Made by a program: the position numbers and the translations under genes. This document shows, piece after piece, positions 27,101 through 42,100 of a stretch of 64,000 nucleotides of DNA. Under the pieces are notes generated by a model. It saw nothing but the letters and a program-made list of their open reading frames with translations. It had not been told where the DNA came from and made no database searches. Position 1 is the stretch's first letter. Each line of letters starts with the position of its first letter. Source of the DNA: Takifugu bimaculatus (lineage: Eukaryota > Chordata > Actinopteri > Tetraodontiformes > Tetraodontidae); assembly GCA_004026145.2 (NCBI GenBank), contig CP034980.1, forward strand, positions 9,555,377 to 9,619,376. Direction: 5' to 3'.

Positions 27101-30100
27101 CTGTGAAAACAAAGCATAATTCATTTGTTATGTTGTGTCCAACTGGAAGAATTCTAATTTGATTTATGTTGCAAAAAGCGTCCAGAACTCTAAAAGGGAA
27201 ACTTACTGAAAAGAAAACAACCAAGGTTAAATCTGCTGTAATGTAAAATAAATGTAAATTCAGTAAAACATTCTGATGAAAAGAAAATACTTTGTTATTA
27301 GAAAGTCTGTAGGATGCGGAAGGGCGCTGCCGGGTGGCCCTGGACAGGTCAGCGGTCCATCACAGGACACACAAACTGCTCCCACAATGCTCATCATCAC
27401 TCAATCACTGGCATTAAAGCTTACTGTGACAAATTCCTGTGTGTAAACCGAGTACTTTTCAACCCTGAAGCAAGAACCTCTTCTTGAACTGAAACAGACA
27501 AACCAGTTCAGCTGTGGATGAATACGCAAGATACAATGAGTGGATGACTGAAGTCTTGAGGCAACTCTCTCAGTAAGAGTGTAGAAGAAGAACAGTTTGA
27601 CTTATGAGCTCGCTGGCCTTTAAGGTGGGCACGTAAGCCTAAGAAGCTTGCCCGTCACATTCATGTGATTTAGTGGGAGCAGGAAACATCAGCGCCTTCC
27701 TCTGCAGCTATTGTTACGTGTATTCAACTGCTGTGCAGTGATACCAGGCGCTCCTCTCCTCTACTTCTTCACCGCGGGGTCACACCAGGGTCAGTTAGAG
27801 AGGTCACCCAGGGGGTCTCACGGCTGAAAGCAATAGCTCCTCTCTTTATTTCTGGCTTTGTGCAGAAAGGCGACCACACCCAGTATCTGGTGCATATACA
27901 TGTCTGTGGTAGCTGGAGGAGGTCAGGCTACTGTACGGTGTTGCATTTCTCTTGCCCCCTAAAGTTTTACTCTTTGTGTGGGGTATTATTGGAGTTGTCA
28001 AGTATGCGTGTGCACGTAGGTGTGTGCATGTGTGTTTTTGAGAGGGGAGGTAGAGGGGCAATAGCAGAAGAAAGAAAAAGACCGATACAAAGCAAGCAAG
28101 AAATGTAAACACTGCACTAATCCTTCATTATTAATATCTCAGTCATATGACCCAAAGAAGTTAAGGTCCAAAAGAAACTTCTGGAAAGAATAATTCTACA
28201 GTAAATCAAATTATACCACCCTCTTCAGTGACATATAAACACGAAGCTTTCTGGGCAAGGGCAGACATTTTAACAACTACTCAATGTCTGAGGCAGCCTG
28301 TCACGTCTGTGCCTGCGCATAAACAGAGCTGTCTCATCGGCGTCAGTAGGTTATTAATTCCAGTCATTAACGGCGGAGGTAACCAGCATGCTACTAGAAG
28401 TAAACACTGTTAATCCTTTGGATCCTGCACACTTGGGAAAGGTTATCAATCATGTGTCACAGTCAGATTAGCCAATGTTAACATAATGGCTGAGGAACTG
28501 AAGAAGGCACATTACTGTAAGACTTTTTTTGAGTTTGTGACTTTTCTGCTTCTTTTTCATGAATCCGAGCAGAGGAATGTGAGTGGAATTAATGATGAAT
28601 GTTTTCTAATGCTGAGAACTACAGGTGCAAACAATGTAAACAAGTGAGGACATTTAAGGCACTGGAATTCATTTTGATCTATTAAAATTGAATTGTAATC
28701 CTCCTCTACATAATTTAAAGGTGTTTCCACGGCTAGAGACATATCACATGACAGCTTGAAAACATCTGATTTAAGTCCTGCCCTTCTGAACGGGGGCTCC
28801 GATTTTCAGACAGAGGCATTTTTCAGCATGTGGCATCTGTCCGTGTAAACTGAACACAAGACTAATCCCACAGTTTTAGTGTTTTGCTCCATTTTTCTTA
28901 CTAATGTACCCATTTCTACTTATCAGGTTAAAACAATCTTCCTTCGATGATCTGGTTTCCGTCCGTGTCTGTCAAACTGTACATCAGCTTAACAGCCCTG
29001 AGGAAGTGACTGCAAACACGAACTAAACTGTTTGGGCCTCCACGGGTATGGAGATAGTGGAGGCGATCATCACTCGTCAAGAGCGATGGGCCTCCCTCAC
29101 ACTGGTGACCATTACTGTTTATTTAAAAGGTCTGCCTGTCATTGTGCTGAATAACAAGACAACAGAGATTAATATGAGGCAGACATATTGGGCTTTTACT
29201 GCTAATAAGGCACTTGCGGTTGCACGAACCTGTGGCAACACGAGGGCATGGACATAGCATTCACCTTTCAAAGATGAGGAAATACTGAACATTTCTCTGG
29301 TAATGTACCTTCCCTTTCCTGACACAGTCTGTTGTATTATCTCTCTGACACAGCAAAAGGTCAAATGTGAGAGCTCCAGGATGGATTTTTCCTTTAGTGC
29401 TCAGCAGCACATGTTGCAGAAGGAAAACAATAAGTTAATAGCTCTGTTGGCTAACCAGCCTGAAACTCAACACCACGCGGGGTGATCCTCGGTGGGCTTT
29501 TTACGACCATGCTGTGATAACAGAGACACCTACTTACAGTCGTACCGGCTCGGCTGCTGGGGACCAATTGGAAAAGTTTACCCAGCGAGCAACTGCTTGA
29601 CAAAACACAGTTATTTGCCAGCAGCCTCGTTATAAACCAAACTGAGGTTGTTGCAAAGGGGAGCGAGAACTGCAAGTGAAATGTGTAAACCGAGTGCACG
29701 TTTATGTGTTTGTGTGAGGCAGAAATGGTGGGCTATGTGAGTGTTGCAAGAAATTCCAGGACTCTGAGGGGTCATATCTCCATAAGTGAAAGTTACAGGG
29801 TTGAACCTAGTCAACCTCAAGGGAGAACATATCACTTGGAACATTACTTCATGCTACATTTCAGATCCTGTTTTCCCTGTATGCAGCAATTTTGATTATT
29901 CATCATGAATCATCATGAACTCCAATGATTTTACTTGTGAATTACTGTAAAAGCTATAATCAAGTTATTCTGCAGCTCACATCAGAAATATGATTAGAAA
30001 TATTTTGGAATCGTTCAAAAACACAATAAAGACAACAAACTCTTTAGTCTGGTTTGACAAATGTCCTGTAAAACAGTACAGTATCATGTGTCTGAAAACC

Positions 30101-33100
30101 ACTGTGAAAAAATAACACTGTATCCGTGGACACCTAAAACAGCTCAGTTGATTCTATAGAGCAGGAGCATGAAACACAGCCATTAGCCATCAGGTAAGGT
30201 TAATTGCTTGTGACATTTTATTTACCCTTCCATTTTCCTGAACATACAGGGAAAGGCTTCAAAATCTGAAAATGTATAAGGCATCATTTGACATTATGTT
30301 TGAGCGAGTTAGACAGTGATTTAAGTTTCACAGCAGAAGTGCCCAGTAAAACCAAATGACAAGTGGAATTTATGTGAAGGATTTCACTGACTGGGTCCAA
30401 CTGTTTTACATTACTTGGACAGAGCATTTGATGGCAGATGTCTTCAAAAAATATAATTTAAATGCAAACAATAACAATGTTCCACTAAAATGTATAATAC
30501 GGTAAAAGGCAGAAGTAGCACAGAGACTAGATGTGATCTTATGATAATACCCTGAGGTCAAGACACTCAATATGATTTTTCATATTTGAAATTAAACAAA
30601 GTTGAAATGTAGGAAAAAATGTAATAGCTAGGTGTAGCCCAGTTAAATCATTCAAGCATTTACCACAATTTAAAGTCTGAGCATGATGAAGGTTATTAAC
30701 TTTTTTGAGATGAGTACAGACAGATGAAGTACTCTTAGTAGCCTGATGTTGTGGAGGTGAGCAGGGCCTATGCAACAGTCCTCTGGGGGTGTCTGACAGA
30801 GACAGAGCGCTCTTTGTGCTGCAGTGCCCCTGCCCCGGTGGCCTGAAACGGACCGGGTCTGTCAAGGGACTCTCTTTCCACTTGGTCTGAAGTGTTCTGT
30901 CGACAGCTCATTGATCACAGCTCATCTTGTCATTTGATCATCTTTCATAAAATAACATGCAGACGTATGCTGGCGCACACCCGTGTGGACGCACGTGTGC
31001 ATTTGAAATAATGAGAAACCGGACCTTAAGATAATGCGCCTTTCCTCCTTGCCTCAGAAACAGGATGTCCAGCAGTAGCTCCACATGCAGGTAGAGGGCT
31101 GAAGTGCCAAAGTGTCACTGCTATAGTAAAAGCTGGGGCTGAAAGTCTTGCAAGCACGGTTAATAGGCTCCATGGACTTGTGAACGGTGAACAAAAGGCC
31201 CAGTTCTGAGCTGACCGCACAAGAAGCAGCCTGGGGTTTCACTGGCATGTCCTCCAAACTCTCCTGTCGCTGTTAAACTAAGTGGTCTTTTATGGGCAAG
31301 CAGCAATACATGCCTGTGTGAGCCAGCAATGTAACTATGAGCTATAATAAGTATATGGAGCACAAGGGAGCATTCATTATTGTACACATTAAGCTCCTAT
31401 GTGTCCATTCTCAATTATAAATTCATCCCGGTGTGTTAAAATACCACATATATTCCGCTCGTACCCTCCATGTGCTCTCATATGTCAACAGAATGTTCTC
31501 TTCTCAAAAGACTAAGCAGGTTGTTAAGATAGTGAACTTGTCTTTGGAGTAAAGTGACATAATTTTTCTTCGCATGATATGCACCTCTGGATCCAGGTTA
31601 ATTAGCTCTTTATCAACTCTGTGTCGCCAAGGTTAAATTCTAGGAGTTCTTGGGTCTCTAAGTTGTGGAGTAGTGCAGAAATAATGTACAGCCTGAGCAT
31701 GATGAGGGTTCCAAGCTGCACTCAGGTCAGGTGGCTAAGCTGTGCTGTACAACTCAAATGGCCCATGACTTACCACACAAGAAGGTATGCGAAGACTGAT
31801 CATCTACTGCATGTGCAACAATATTTGCTTTATGGATGGCTAAAACGAATGAGGACTTTCCATGTTTCGACAGGCACGAGACTTAAAAGAGATGATAGTA
31901 GGGGGCTGGAGTTGTATAAAGAAGCAGTTTAAATTTAGTATTTAATTGCTTCCACAAAAAACACATACAAGTATGTTTCATACATCACAAAAAAAAAAAC
32001 TTACAGCTGCTTTTTCATATGACCTTTAAAGCGAAGCGTATAGCTGAGACGATTTATTACCCCCGTAGGCAGGTTTTAACGTTATTTCCTATCTTTTCCT
32101 AGGCTTGAAAGACAGTTTGGTCATTGAGATAATCTGATAAGCACATTGGTTCTGACCCTTTTCCTTAAATAAAATGTAAAGAGAAACAGGATACTCTGGA
32201 TCTGAAGTCATCTGTAAACATTCCAAAGCGTTATTCAACTGTACACCACACCTCACTGTATATATACTGTCTCGAACCTGTGGTCTCTTTACCCACACTG
32301 CAAAACAGACACTGCTGACGTGTTCATCTCTTCTATCTGGGGAGGGGTGAGGGTGCTGGGGAATGAGTACTGGGCTTTTGTCCCACCACATGTCTATTGT
32401 GGCTAAACCTCTCCCTTGGGGGCAATTAGGACCTTTTAGTTTGTTGTAAGAGGACCTAAGTACGAGTGAGTTGGGCCAGGAAAAACATTTTTGAGTTAAA
32501 CCAAAAACAGAAGCACATTGAGCTCCTCTGCACTCCTGGACTTCTGAGCATCCCTCTATTGAGAAATGTGCAGGCCTGCACTGAACAGACAGGAACTGTG
32601 GCAGTTTTACAGGGGCACGGAGGTGAGAGAGCTCGGAGGGGGGGGGGCTTCAACTTCACCTGCGGCCTTGCCAAGAGGCCAAATAACTCGAGACCAACAA
32701 TGTTGGTGGCAAGAGTATGCCTCATGATGATGATCAAGGGTTGGGGGATCGATATAAGGTTTTAACTTTCACGTAGCTAGATGGAAAACTTTACGGAAAG
32801 AAGTGGGACAAGTAACAATATGCAGCCTGATCTGACATACTGTGCAGGAAGGTAAAACAAGCATGTTGTTTAACACAACAGACAGAGAGCCAATGAAAAG
32901 ACATTACAGTAAAAGCTCAAGTGTAAGTGTTACTCTACACATGTGAAAGACTAGCATTAAGAGTAGGTGTTACCGAACATTTGCACAGGGAAGAAAATAG
33001 AGGTGCACATGTGTTTTATAGATGGTACAAGATAGGGAAAAATAAACAGAAAGAGAGAGAGACAGGTAAAATACAACCTCGCCAGCCACAAATGAGTATG

Positions 33101-36100
33101 TTTCTCATGGCAGGGTAGAGTGGATAGGGGGAACAGTATTGGAACTACAGAGCCAAAGGGCCATGAGTGATGAGGAGGGGTTAAGAGAACTGAACCCATT
33201 TAAGTCACCCAAATAAGGGCTGTGCAAGTCCATGATGGATGTTCAGGAGTTCCCCGGAGAGAGTGCTCTAGCAATGGGAACTGTGATGGGTGGGGAATGA
33301 GCAGGGGTCCTGCGATCCCCACTTAATAAAAACAAATTGTCTTGATAAACGACACAAGCTTAATGTCTGCTAAGAAATATGCCTTCTAATATTGCACAGT
33401 AACATGGGCCACTTTTTCAGTGCAGTGGAAATAAATAATAATGCCCCCTTAATTTAATTCTTTATTGGCTTCCTTTGGGAAAGGTTTCCTGCAGTATTAT
33501 ACTGTATGTTGGGAAAGCGCACGGCGCTTAACAAGCACACTTAACCCCAAGCAGCCATACTGGGCCCAAAGAAAGGAAAGGCTGTTCCCAGTGGTGACAT
33601 GGCACAGGAGGGCAGTCAAGTCAGAGTAAGAAGAGGAAGGCACCGAACCATTAATGAAGCAGCCTGGTCCACATGGAGGTTCAATTACAGCAGAAGCAGT
33701 AAAGAAGACTGTGTTTGGGTAATTCAGGAAATTTAAGCTCAGTGGATGCAGTAGTACGTGACATGTAATGTATAAAAAGTCACATTTAATTGTGGCCTTG
33801 CATGTTACTTTTATGAGAAAAAAGAGCCCTCATAACTTTATAAAAACGCAACCTTTAATATGTGGAAAATGAAACCACTAAAGGTAATGGCTGCTTCGAA
33901 ATACCAGTACCGTTAATGTCCACATTCGTAAACACAAAATAATAGCAGAGAAACATCCCAGTTACCCCAGGACCCCATAGACGAAATTAGGTTTGTTTTT
34001 TTAATGTTGTGCCTGTGCTTCTTATTTTTGTTGTCACAAATATCTCATCTAACTCTGAGCCAAATCTAAATCTGATCCAATCAAAATTCCACGTCTGAAG
34101 AATGCTGTGCATTCATATTCCGAAGAAAAATAGTTAGCCAGCAATACTTAAGAGCTCCTCTGAGGAGAAAAGGGAAATTCATAAAAAGCCTAAATAAAAA
34201 AATGTCAGTGTGGACATTTCCAGCGAGAAAGCTCGAGTAATACATGTCAAGCTCCCTGGAAAAAAAAGAGGCATCCATGGGAGGATTCATAAAGTCTTGA
34301 AAAGTAATTGATTGCTCCTTGAGGGGCAATCTGTGTGGGATTTTTTTTTTCTTTTTTCAGCCCTTAGGACCAGAAAAAAAAAACATGCACCATTCCCAGC
34401 AATGGTCATTAGGGGGAGAATGGCTGCATGAGTGTGGGGGTGAAGAGCCTGACAGTGGGATGAATATTACAGTACACACACTCACCCACACGCCCAAAAC
34501 CTAGCCTAAATACAGAGGCGCCCACCGTTAAAGCCAGGGCATTAGCAGATGCAAATGGATGCAAAGACAAGAGAATGTGCTCCAGACAGGCGAGCTAAAT
34601 CCTGACCTGTGGTCTCTGTTGAGTAACATTAACGAAAGCTTCCTGTGAGCAGGCACCACTCTCCTGGTACTTCATCATTGCTCAACAAGGTGGACAGTCG
34701 CCATTACAGGCGCGCACTGACGCCCCACTTTACAATAACACGGCAGCAGCTACGACTCCACATCTGTCAAGTGGATGTTTAAAAAGGCTCGCCATTATTA
34801 GCCTTTATTTTGGGACGAGATGGGTGGATGGGTGCAGACTGATAACAGAAGAGCCATCTGGTTAACATCCAGTTCTTCTCCTTAACCAGGGACTCAGGAC
34901 AGCAGCGCAGACTTGGGAAGATGGGTACCGGTTGGGGAGGGGGGCATAGATAAGCAATACCCTGGGTCCACTCGCCCAGGGATCTTAAATCATGGTCATT
35001 CACTCCCCAGAGTTCACAAACATCAGCATTCCCATCGCTCCAAAACCCCAGTCTCTTATCAACTGGCTTATCATGCCAATCAGTTATGTGCTGCTCCAAC
35101 AAACACGTCTGCTACCATCAAACACTCACTCCTCCACGCACAAACACAGACATGCAAAATGATAAATGCATCATGCCACAACAGGCAATACATACAGTAT
35201 TAGACCAAATAGGATTTAAGTGTGGCCGTCTTTAGAAATAGCTTGAATCCTTTCAAATGTGTGTTTGTGGCAAATATATATTTATATGTGTGTTATTCTC
35301 ACTTTTGTTGCCAATCAAGGAAACGACAGGCTGGACGTCAGGACTCTTCGTTGGCCTTCTTCACCATGCTGAACCAGTCCTCCAGATTCTCAAAGCTCTG
35401 GTAGTTGGTGATGTCATAAACCAGGAGAACGCCCTGTTCAAAACAAACAAAAGGAGCACCATGGTCATAATCCTTTGATTTGAGGAGCCTTGAAATACTT
35501 GATGTACTATATTTGTTCAACTCAAATTTATTCAGATTAACATTACTGATAATAAAAGAAGGGAGGGGGGACAGTAGGTGGTGCTGCTCCTCTTTTTAAA
35601 CAGATACATAAAATAGGGACGTTATAAAAATATGTCTTTAAAAGCTAAGATTTCATGCAAAAATGTCCTTTGGGAGGAATCTTGATCATCTAAAACAATA
35701 CTTTTTGTGTAAGTAAAAGTATCTGAATGTATATGATATGTGAACCAGCCAGGTTAGCAGGGCTGTTTACACAAACACAATAATTAATCATGAAGTCATG
35801 CCAGCACACATGCTGTCGCTGCTTCAGCTGTGGCTGAAAATGAGGCCAAAGTAAATGACTCTACTTTCACTGCATGATGCAACATGACCAAAGAGGTGTC
35901 TGTTGCTTTTTGTTCAGCAGACACACGCTGTCACAACATGCAAGGTCAGTGACGACAGCTCGGGCCTCTGACAATTCCGTTCAGTATCTCTGAAAAGCTG
36001 TGATTGATTACAGGACATGCAGCACGGAACAAAAGGTGTGAAAGTTCCATACAGAGCAGAAGAGAAACTCTCAAAGCAGTGTGTTGTCATGTGGCAAGGA

Positions 36101-39100
36101 CGATCATTTTGTTCATTAAGGAGACACACAGTAAAGGAGGCGCCGCAGACATGGATTATAAACACACTCTCATGGCAACCTCTAAAGTACAGTACAGAAA
36201 AAACATGTCACTTTAGCTATTTTTAAATAGAGCTATATTTAAGGAATGGAAAACAACCTCTAACCTATGTTTGTGTAGCTTCTATAGGGCAGCATGGCGG
36301 TTGGCATACAGTAAGTATATAGTGTCAGGCTTCCTTCTTGTGCCTAAAAACCTAGATCATTAGCTTCATGAGAGGTTTGGCACAGACAAACTACGGTCAT
36401 TCAAAAGGCCTCTTCAATCAAGAGACAGTCTGGAAGTGACTATAACAACAGAGCTACCTGCAGATCCTTGTAGCACTCAATAGGAAAGCCCTGGCCTACA
36501 ATGTGCCAGTAACTTTGGAGGAATAGAAAAGAATTGGTTTGGTTTATTTAAGCTCTTTTGACCTGCTACTCACTGAATCCAAAGGACAGTTTATTATGAT
36601 TTGGTTATTAAGAAGGGAGTGGCGGACCTGAATGAAGCTGGACTGGGAGTAACAATAAGCTTTAACTGACTATTGGGTATTTTGATGCTGATTCTTCCCT
36701 TTGTGAATTTTATCTCTTAAGTCTTAAGTCTGATGAAGTGAATGTTGAATCCCAGATATAGAGTGTCAGATCATACAAGACAATTAAAGGTAGCGGTAAG
36801 AAACTGTGCATCGTGTTATCTTACATGAGCTCCATATACATATTTATCAAGCATTTTTCCTCCTAGTGTTTGGCCTCCGATGTCCCACACTTGGAGAGTC
36901 ACATTCACGTTGCCTGTAGAGGAGAAAAGGGATAAAAAAATAGAGTCACACAAAACTGACCTGGAATTTGAGTGACAAAAAGCATGTTTTTGTTCTTTCA
37001 AATCACTGATATGTTTATTTTATTTAAAGTTCATCCAGAGGTAAGCTGTATCCGGAGCCTGCGTTTTAAGGTAGCAATTTCTATAATAATAGCTAACACT
37101 TCATGTATGTAAGGAAAATAATAAATCAGAGTTTAATCTTTCACACTAAGCACTCTTGTCTGGCAAGACATACACATCTCACATCCAAGAATATCTTGCC
37201 TTCAGAATGAGGTGAATGAAAAGGTATGCTCACCCTATAATTTAAATTTTCAATACCTTGACAGCAAAAAATAGACTAATGAGAATAAGAAGAGCTGTTT
37301 GTATTGTGCCACATTCTGCCAAGGTAGCAAAGAGGTTAGTTATTTAAAATATAGCACACAAGTTTAAAAGATAAGAAGACGCTTGTCCAGTGCCTGTTCA
37401 AAGAGACAGAAGAGGCAAGATGGAGAGATGGTACAAAAAAAATCCCATCTGAAAGGAAATATTTCTTCCTCTGGAAAATGAAGAGTGGTTGAAAGAAGAA
37501 GAGGAGGAGGGAGGGTGGGAAGGAGGGAGGACGAGACAGTGGGGAGTTTATGTTGGTGTGATGGGGGCCTGGGCTGGAGCAGCGGCGGGGAGCAGAGCGT
37601 ACCCTCCGGACACGGCTGGACGACTGGAGCCCTTCATGAGTCCTCGCTTTTTTACAGCGGGGAAAGGAAATGCTGATGTTCACACTCACTACATCTAGAC
37701 TATACAATGTCAATGTAAAGCTCCATAGAAGAGTTCCATCCCACCCACCATGCTTGTACACTAGCTTTATTTATATTTTTAAAAATACAGCGCTGACTCG
37801 ACAGACACTGACATTTTTGTCTGCTTATACTTTGCAAACTGTAAAAAAAGATAGGGGCGCCTTTAAAACCAGTAGTGACCATGGATTAAAGTCTAAAAGT
37901 AATAACTTTCTTTAAAATACAGATATAGATATATACAGCTGTATATTCAAATGCAGATATATCTTGTTGATATTAATATGGTTATGTTTTAGTCCCATCC
38001 TGACATTGATTCCCAGAAAGTCCTCCAAAGTACTTCTATTTAACAAATTCATAATATATAGTATATATGCAATAGATGCCCGTTTCCCTGGCTCTTTGTC
38101 CCCATCTTTCTGAAGCCATTGTTAATCCCTGCTGTCAAAAGTTTATTTTGTCCAAATTAGCGTGGAAAAACCGCAGATGGATAAAACTGTCAGTTGCATA
38201 GGGGCAGGGCTTGATAATGTGGTTATAGAATGTCTCACTAATCTTATTATTCTCTTGTTGGAATGTCATAACTTTCACTTTAAATCAATCCACTTCACTG
38301 CCTGTATCTCAAAGTTTTACCTTGAAACATCTGTAAGGGCCTATTGTTATATAAATATTAAAAAAAAGTCCTTACAGGAGAGACTGGTGTATGGAAGTCT
38401 CGCTTCTCATCTCCTCATGCTGGAAAATGTACATTGAGTTTGACAAGCCAGGTTTTCATGGTGGGAGAGGCCAACACTGCTAAAGGTTATCCTCCCCTCC
38501 CGCTAAAGACCCTTACAGTCCCACAGAGACCCAGAGAGCCACATAACCTTTCCAATACAAGGCTAGGTGGGGGTCCTAACGAAGTTTGGGACCACCCAGA
38601 TCGCAAAGTCTACCTCTCTTCATCAGCTCATCAACACCCAATTCCCCAGAAAATGGGCCTTTAACAACTCTGGTGCTGGTCCTAGTGCTGTTACTGCCCC
38701 AGTGATAGAGACATCCATGTGATGTATCGAATCAGTTAGAGTCAGTCAGCAACTGGTTCAGGAGAGAAACTTACTGGAAATCAAGGTCATACCATTACAA
38801 CATTTGTTCACATGTTCATAAAGAGCAGAGCCCTGGCTGAGCTTATGGTTGGCTCTTTTGATCCACTCTCTACCACAGCATTTTTGGGGGTTCAGCCTTC
38901 CTAAGTCTCATAAGTCGAGACTGACACAAAATCAAAACAGAACCTTTCAGCCAACTCACAAATCAGTGTAACTTTTACTTTTAGCACTTAATTTACCCTC
39001 GCTTGATGTTGTTTTAATAGTAATGAAAGAATCAAGGCACTTGGCAAACTGGAAGATGTGGACTGCCAAGTTTCAGAATCATTTTTAAGATCACCTTTTT

Positions 39101-42100
39101 AGTCGGAAGGGAAAATGAAAGCTTTAATATAAATATAACATTAGTCAATAAACATTTAGTGTATTTCACCCATCTAAAAGGGATACAGAGTGGCAGCATT
39201 TCTGTGGGCTAAAAAAAAATAACATAAATGTTTTATGTGGCAGAGGACAAAGATCATTTGGATTGAGAGATCAGTATATAAAATGTTAATGTATTTACGC
39301 TGTACTGAGGCCAGCGAGTTATGAGCAAGGCCTGCCTGCATGGGCAGAAGCTACCCACTGGCCTTGGAGGAGGAAAAAATGCACTGTTTGCTCTGCAGAA
39401 AAGAACTTTCAAAGTGAATATGCATGAGAAATAGGAGACACTGTATAATGTGATCAGTAAATAAACATTCAGTTAACTTGTGGGACAACCTGGCAGGAAG
39501 AAGGGGAAATTAGAAAATACAAAACATGCATGTGTTTCAAACATTTGGAATAGAATAGCATTACAGCTTTATGGATAAGCCAATTAACCTCAGCATAATC
39601 CTGGATATACGACAGACCTAATCTGTATTTTATTATCTACATTCAGCTCTTGTGTCTCACACATGTCCAAGATGATTCCCTCAGTAAGTGATCCCTCCCT
39701 AAAGATCACCAAGGTGTCTCACCTGGAAGGCTGATTCTCTTTAAAAAGAAATCCAGGCCAATAGTTTGTTTGTACTGCTTCCCAAAAGCCTCCTGCGCAA
39801 ACCTGGTGGCGATTGACGTCTACAACAGAGACGGACAAAAGAGTGACATGCAAAGAATGACAGCCAGAACACCTTTGTAGGAATCTATGTGAGCAAAAAC
39901 ATACACAATCACTTTATATATGGTCTGAGGAGAAAGGAGAATTCTTGCTTCATTGCATTTTACAAATAAGTATTATTCACACCCATAATATCAAATCTTC
40001 ATCATAAAAGCAAAAGTGAAAAATGACCCAAAAAGAACCTCCAGAAAAAATACAGAATATTATGGAACTTCCTAATAAAAAGGATATTTTGGCTCTGCAG
40101 ATGAAGAAAAACTTGCCACATTTCTAAGTTAAGCTTTTTAAACATTTTTTACTTTATATTACTTCTATAAAAAAAGAAGAGGATAATCCATCATGTCAGC
40201 CTTTTCCACTGTCCTGCGAACCTTCACGTATGTTTTGCAGTAGGTTAATTTCATCATTACAAAATCCTCCGTGTGCAAAAACATCATGATTGACTGGTGG
40301 CCACGGTGACGTAACCGTCTTCCTGCTCTGCTGTCTCAATACGCAGCCGCACTTCTGGCAGAGAGAATCCATGTGAATTACAAAAACAGGTGACAGAGTA
40401 TGTGTCATGTCTGCAAACGGCAGACCTAATAATTGCCACAAATTATAAAAGCCTCTATCACTGTCAGTGTTGGGCTGGAGGAGGAGGAAAATAGCGGGTA
40501 AGGGGCTCTCCTGTGATCGATGTGAAATCACAGCGCTCAGCTGTTGTGCCAGATGTGATTCACTATGATGGATGATGATTACCTGAGTGTCTAAAATCTA
40601 TTTCCAAAACGGGGAGCTAACAAACAGCAAAAGCCATGGGGTTTGTTCAGTGTTAAAGCAATATGTTTTAATATATTTAATGCTAGGTTAGTATTAGCGG
40701 ACTAGTTTTTCTTTCAAGTCAGCTGAACTTTGTTTTCCAGCAAGTGATACAGTTCAGTTTAATGTGGTTAATGTGATTTGAGAGTGGTTTAAATGGGTGG
40801 ACTATACCCCTTTGATGAGAAGAAGCGCATTTATCAGTCCAATTTCACTTATTTCAGCTAATCGACAGGCTTGAATGTGACAGAGTGAAATGATGACTAT
40901 AAATTACCCAGACATGACTGATGCAACAAAAAGAAAACAGGGCCATTTAAGTAGCCAAAACAGTCCCTAACAACACAGGAATAACAAGTTTGGACAGCAA
41001 AAATGTATTCCACATGCTTGCAGTGGCCTCATTGGCTATTTGCCTTGGCATTCTAGTAGCTTGGCTCTTCTCCTTTTATATGTACGTCTTTTTAAACATG
41101 CAATTGGAACTATACAGCAAATGTTAAAGCCTGGCTTAATACTTGCACTCTAACAGAGAACAACTTAGGGTCAGCGATGATATGGATGCCGGGAAATGGG
41201 GGGGTTCCTCTTGAAAGCAAAAACAAGGACTGAGGGGAAATGTGGCAAGTTGGGTTTGTCAATGCAATGCAGCTCAGAATAGCTGTTTCTTCTGATCAGA
41301 ACGGGCTTTTAAGAACAGCTTAAAATGGTGGAATTCTAATGATGAGCGTTATCATATGAGTTCATTTGTTTATTCAATGTGTTTTTAATAAAAGAAAAAA
41401 ACTAAATCACTAAATGTAAGTGTGTAGAAACTACATTTCCCTACTAAGTATGAAAAGTATATATTTTATATTATTAGTAGTAGCAGCAGCAGTAGTAGTA
41501 GTAGCAGCGGGAGGTAGTAGTGGTAGTATTAGTAGTAATGGTAGCAGTACTAGCAGTAGTAGCAGTCATAGGAGTAGCAGTAGTAGCAGTAGTAGTAGTA
41601 GTATTAGCAGTACAAGTAGCAATAGTAGTAGCAGCAGCAGCAGTAGTAGTAGCAATAGTAGCAGCAGTAGCAGTAGCAGCAGTAGCAGCAGTAGCAGTAG
41701 CAGTAGTAGCAGTAGTAGTAGTAGCAGCAGTAGTAGTAGCAATAGTAGCAGCAGTAGCAGTAGCAGCAGTAGTAGTAGTAGCAGCAGCAGCAGCAGTAGC
41801 AGTAGCAGTAGTAGCAGTAGTAGTAGTAGCAGCAGTAGCAGTAACAATAGTAGCAGCAGTAGCAGTAGCAGTAGCAGTAGTAGCAGTAGTAGTAGTAGCA
41901 GCAGTAGCAGTAGTAGTAGTAGCAGCAGTAGTAATCGTAGCAGCAGTTGTAGTAGCAGCAGCAGTAGTAATAGTAGCAGCAGCAGTAATCGTAGCAACAG
42001 TTGTAGTAGCATTGCCCAAGAGCAGAAGACTAAGTGACCTGTAGCTCAGTGTGAAGAACAGAGCCCAGCATCTAAAGAGCCTGTTTGAATGTGAGACTCC

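Noticed and set aside
32456..32737. Frame with LATNIVGLE as a missing rab28 exon (LVALVGNK)
   Set aside because: The expected segment is already present at the end of exon 4 once the extra base is allowed for.
41420..42037. 205-residue poly-serine open frame and similar frames on both strands
   Set aside because: They are all readings of one triplet microsatellite inside a rab28 intron. No start context or conserved domain.
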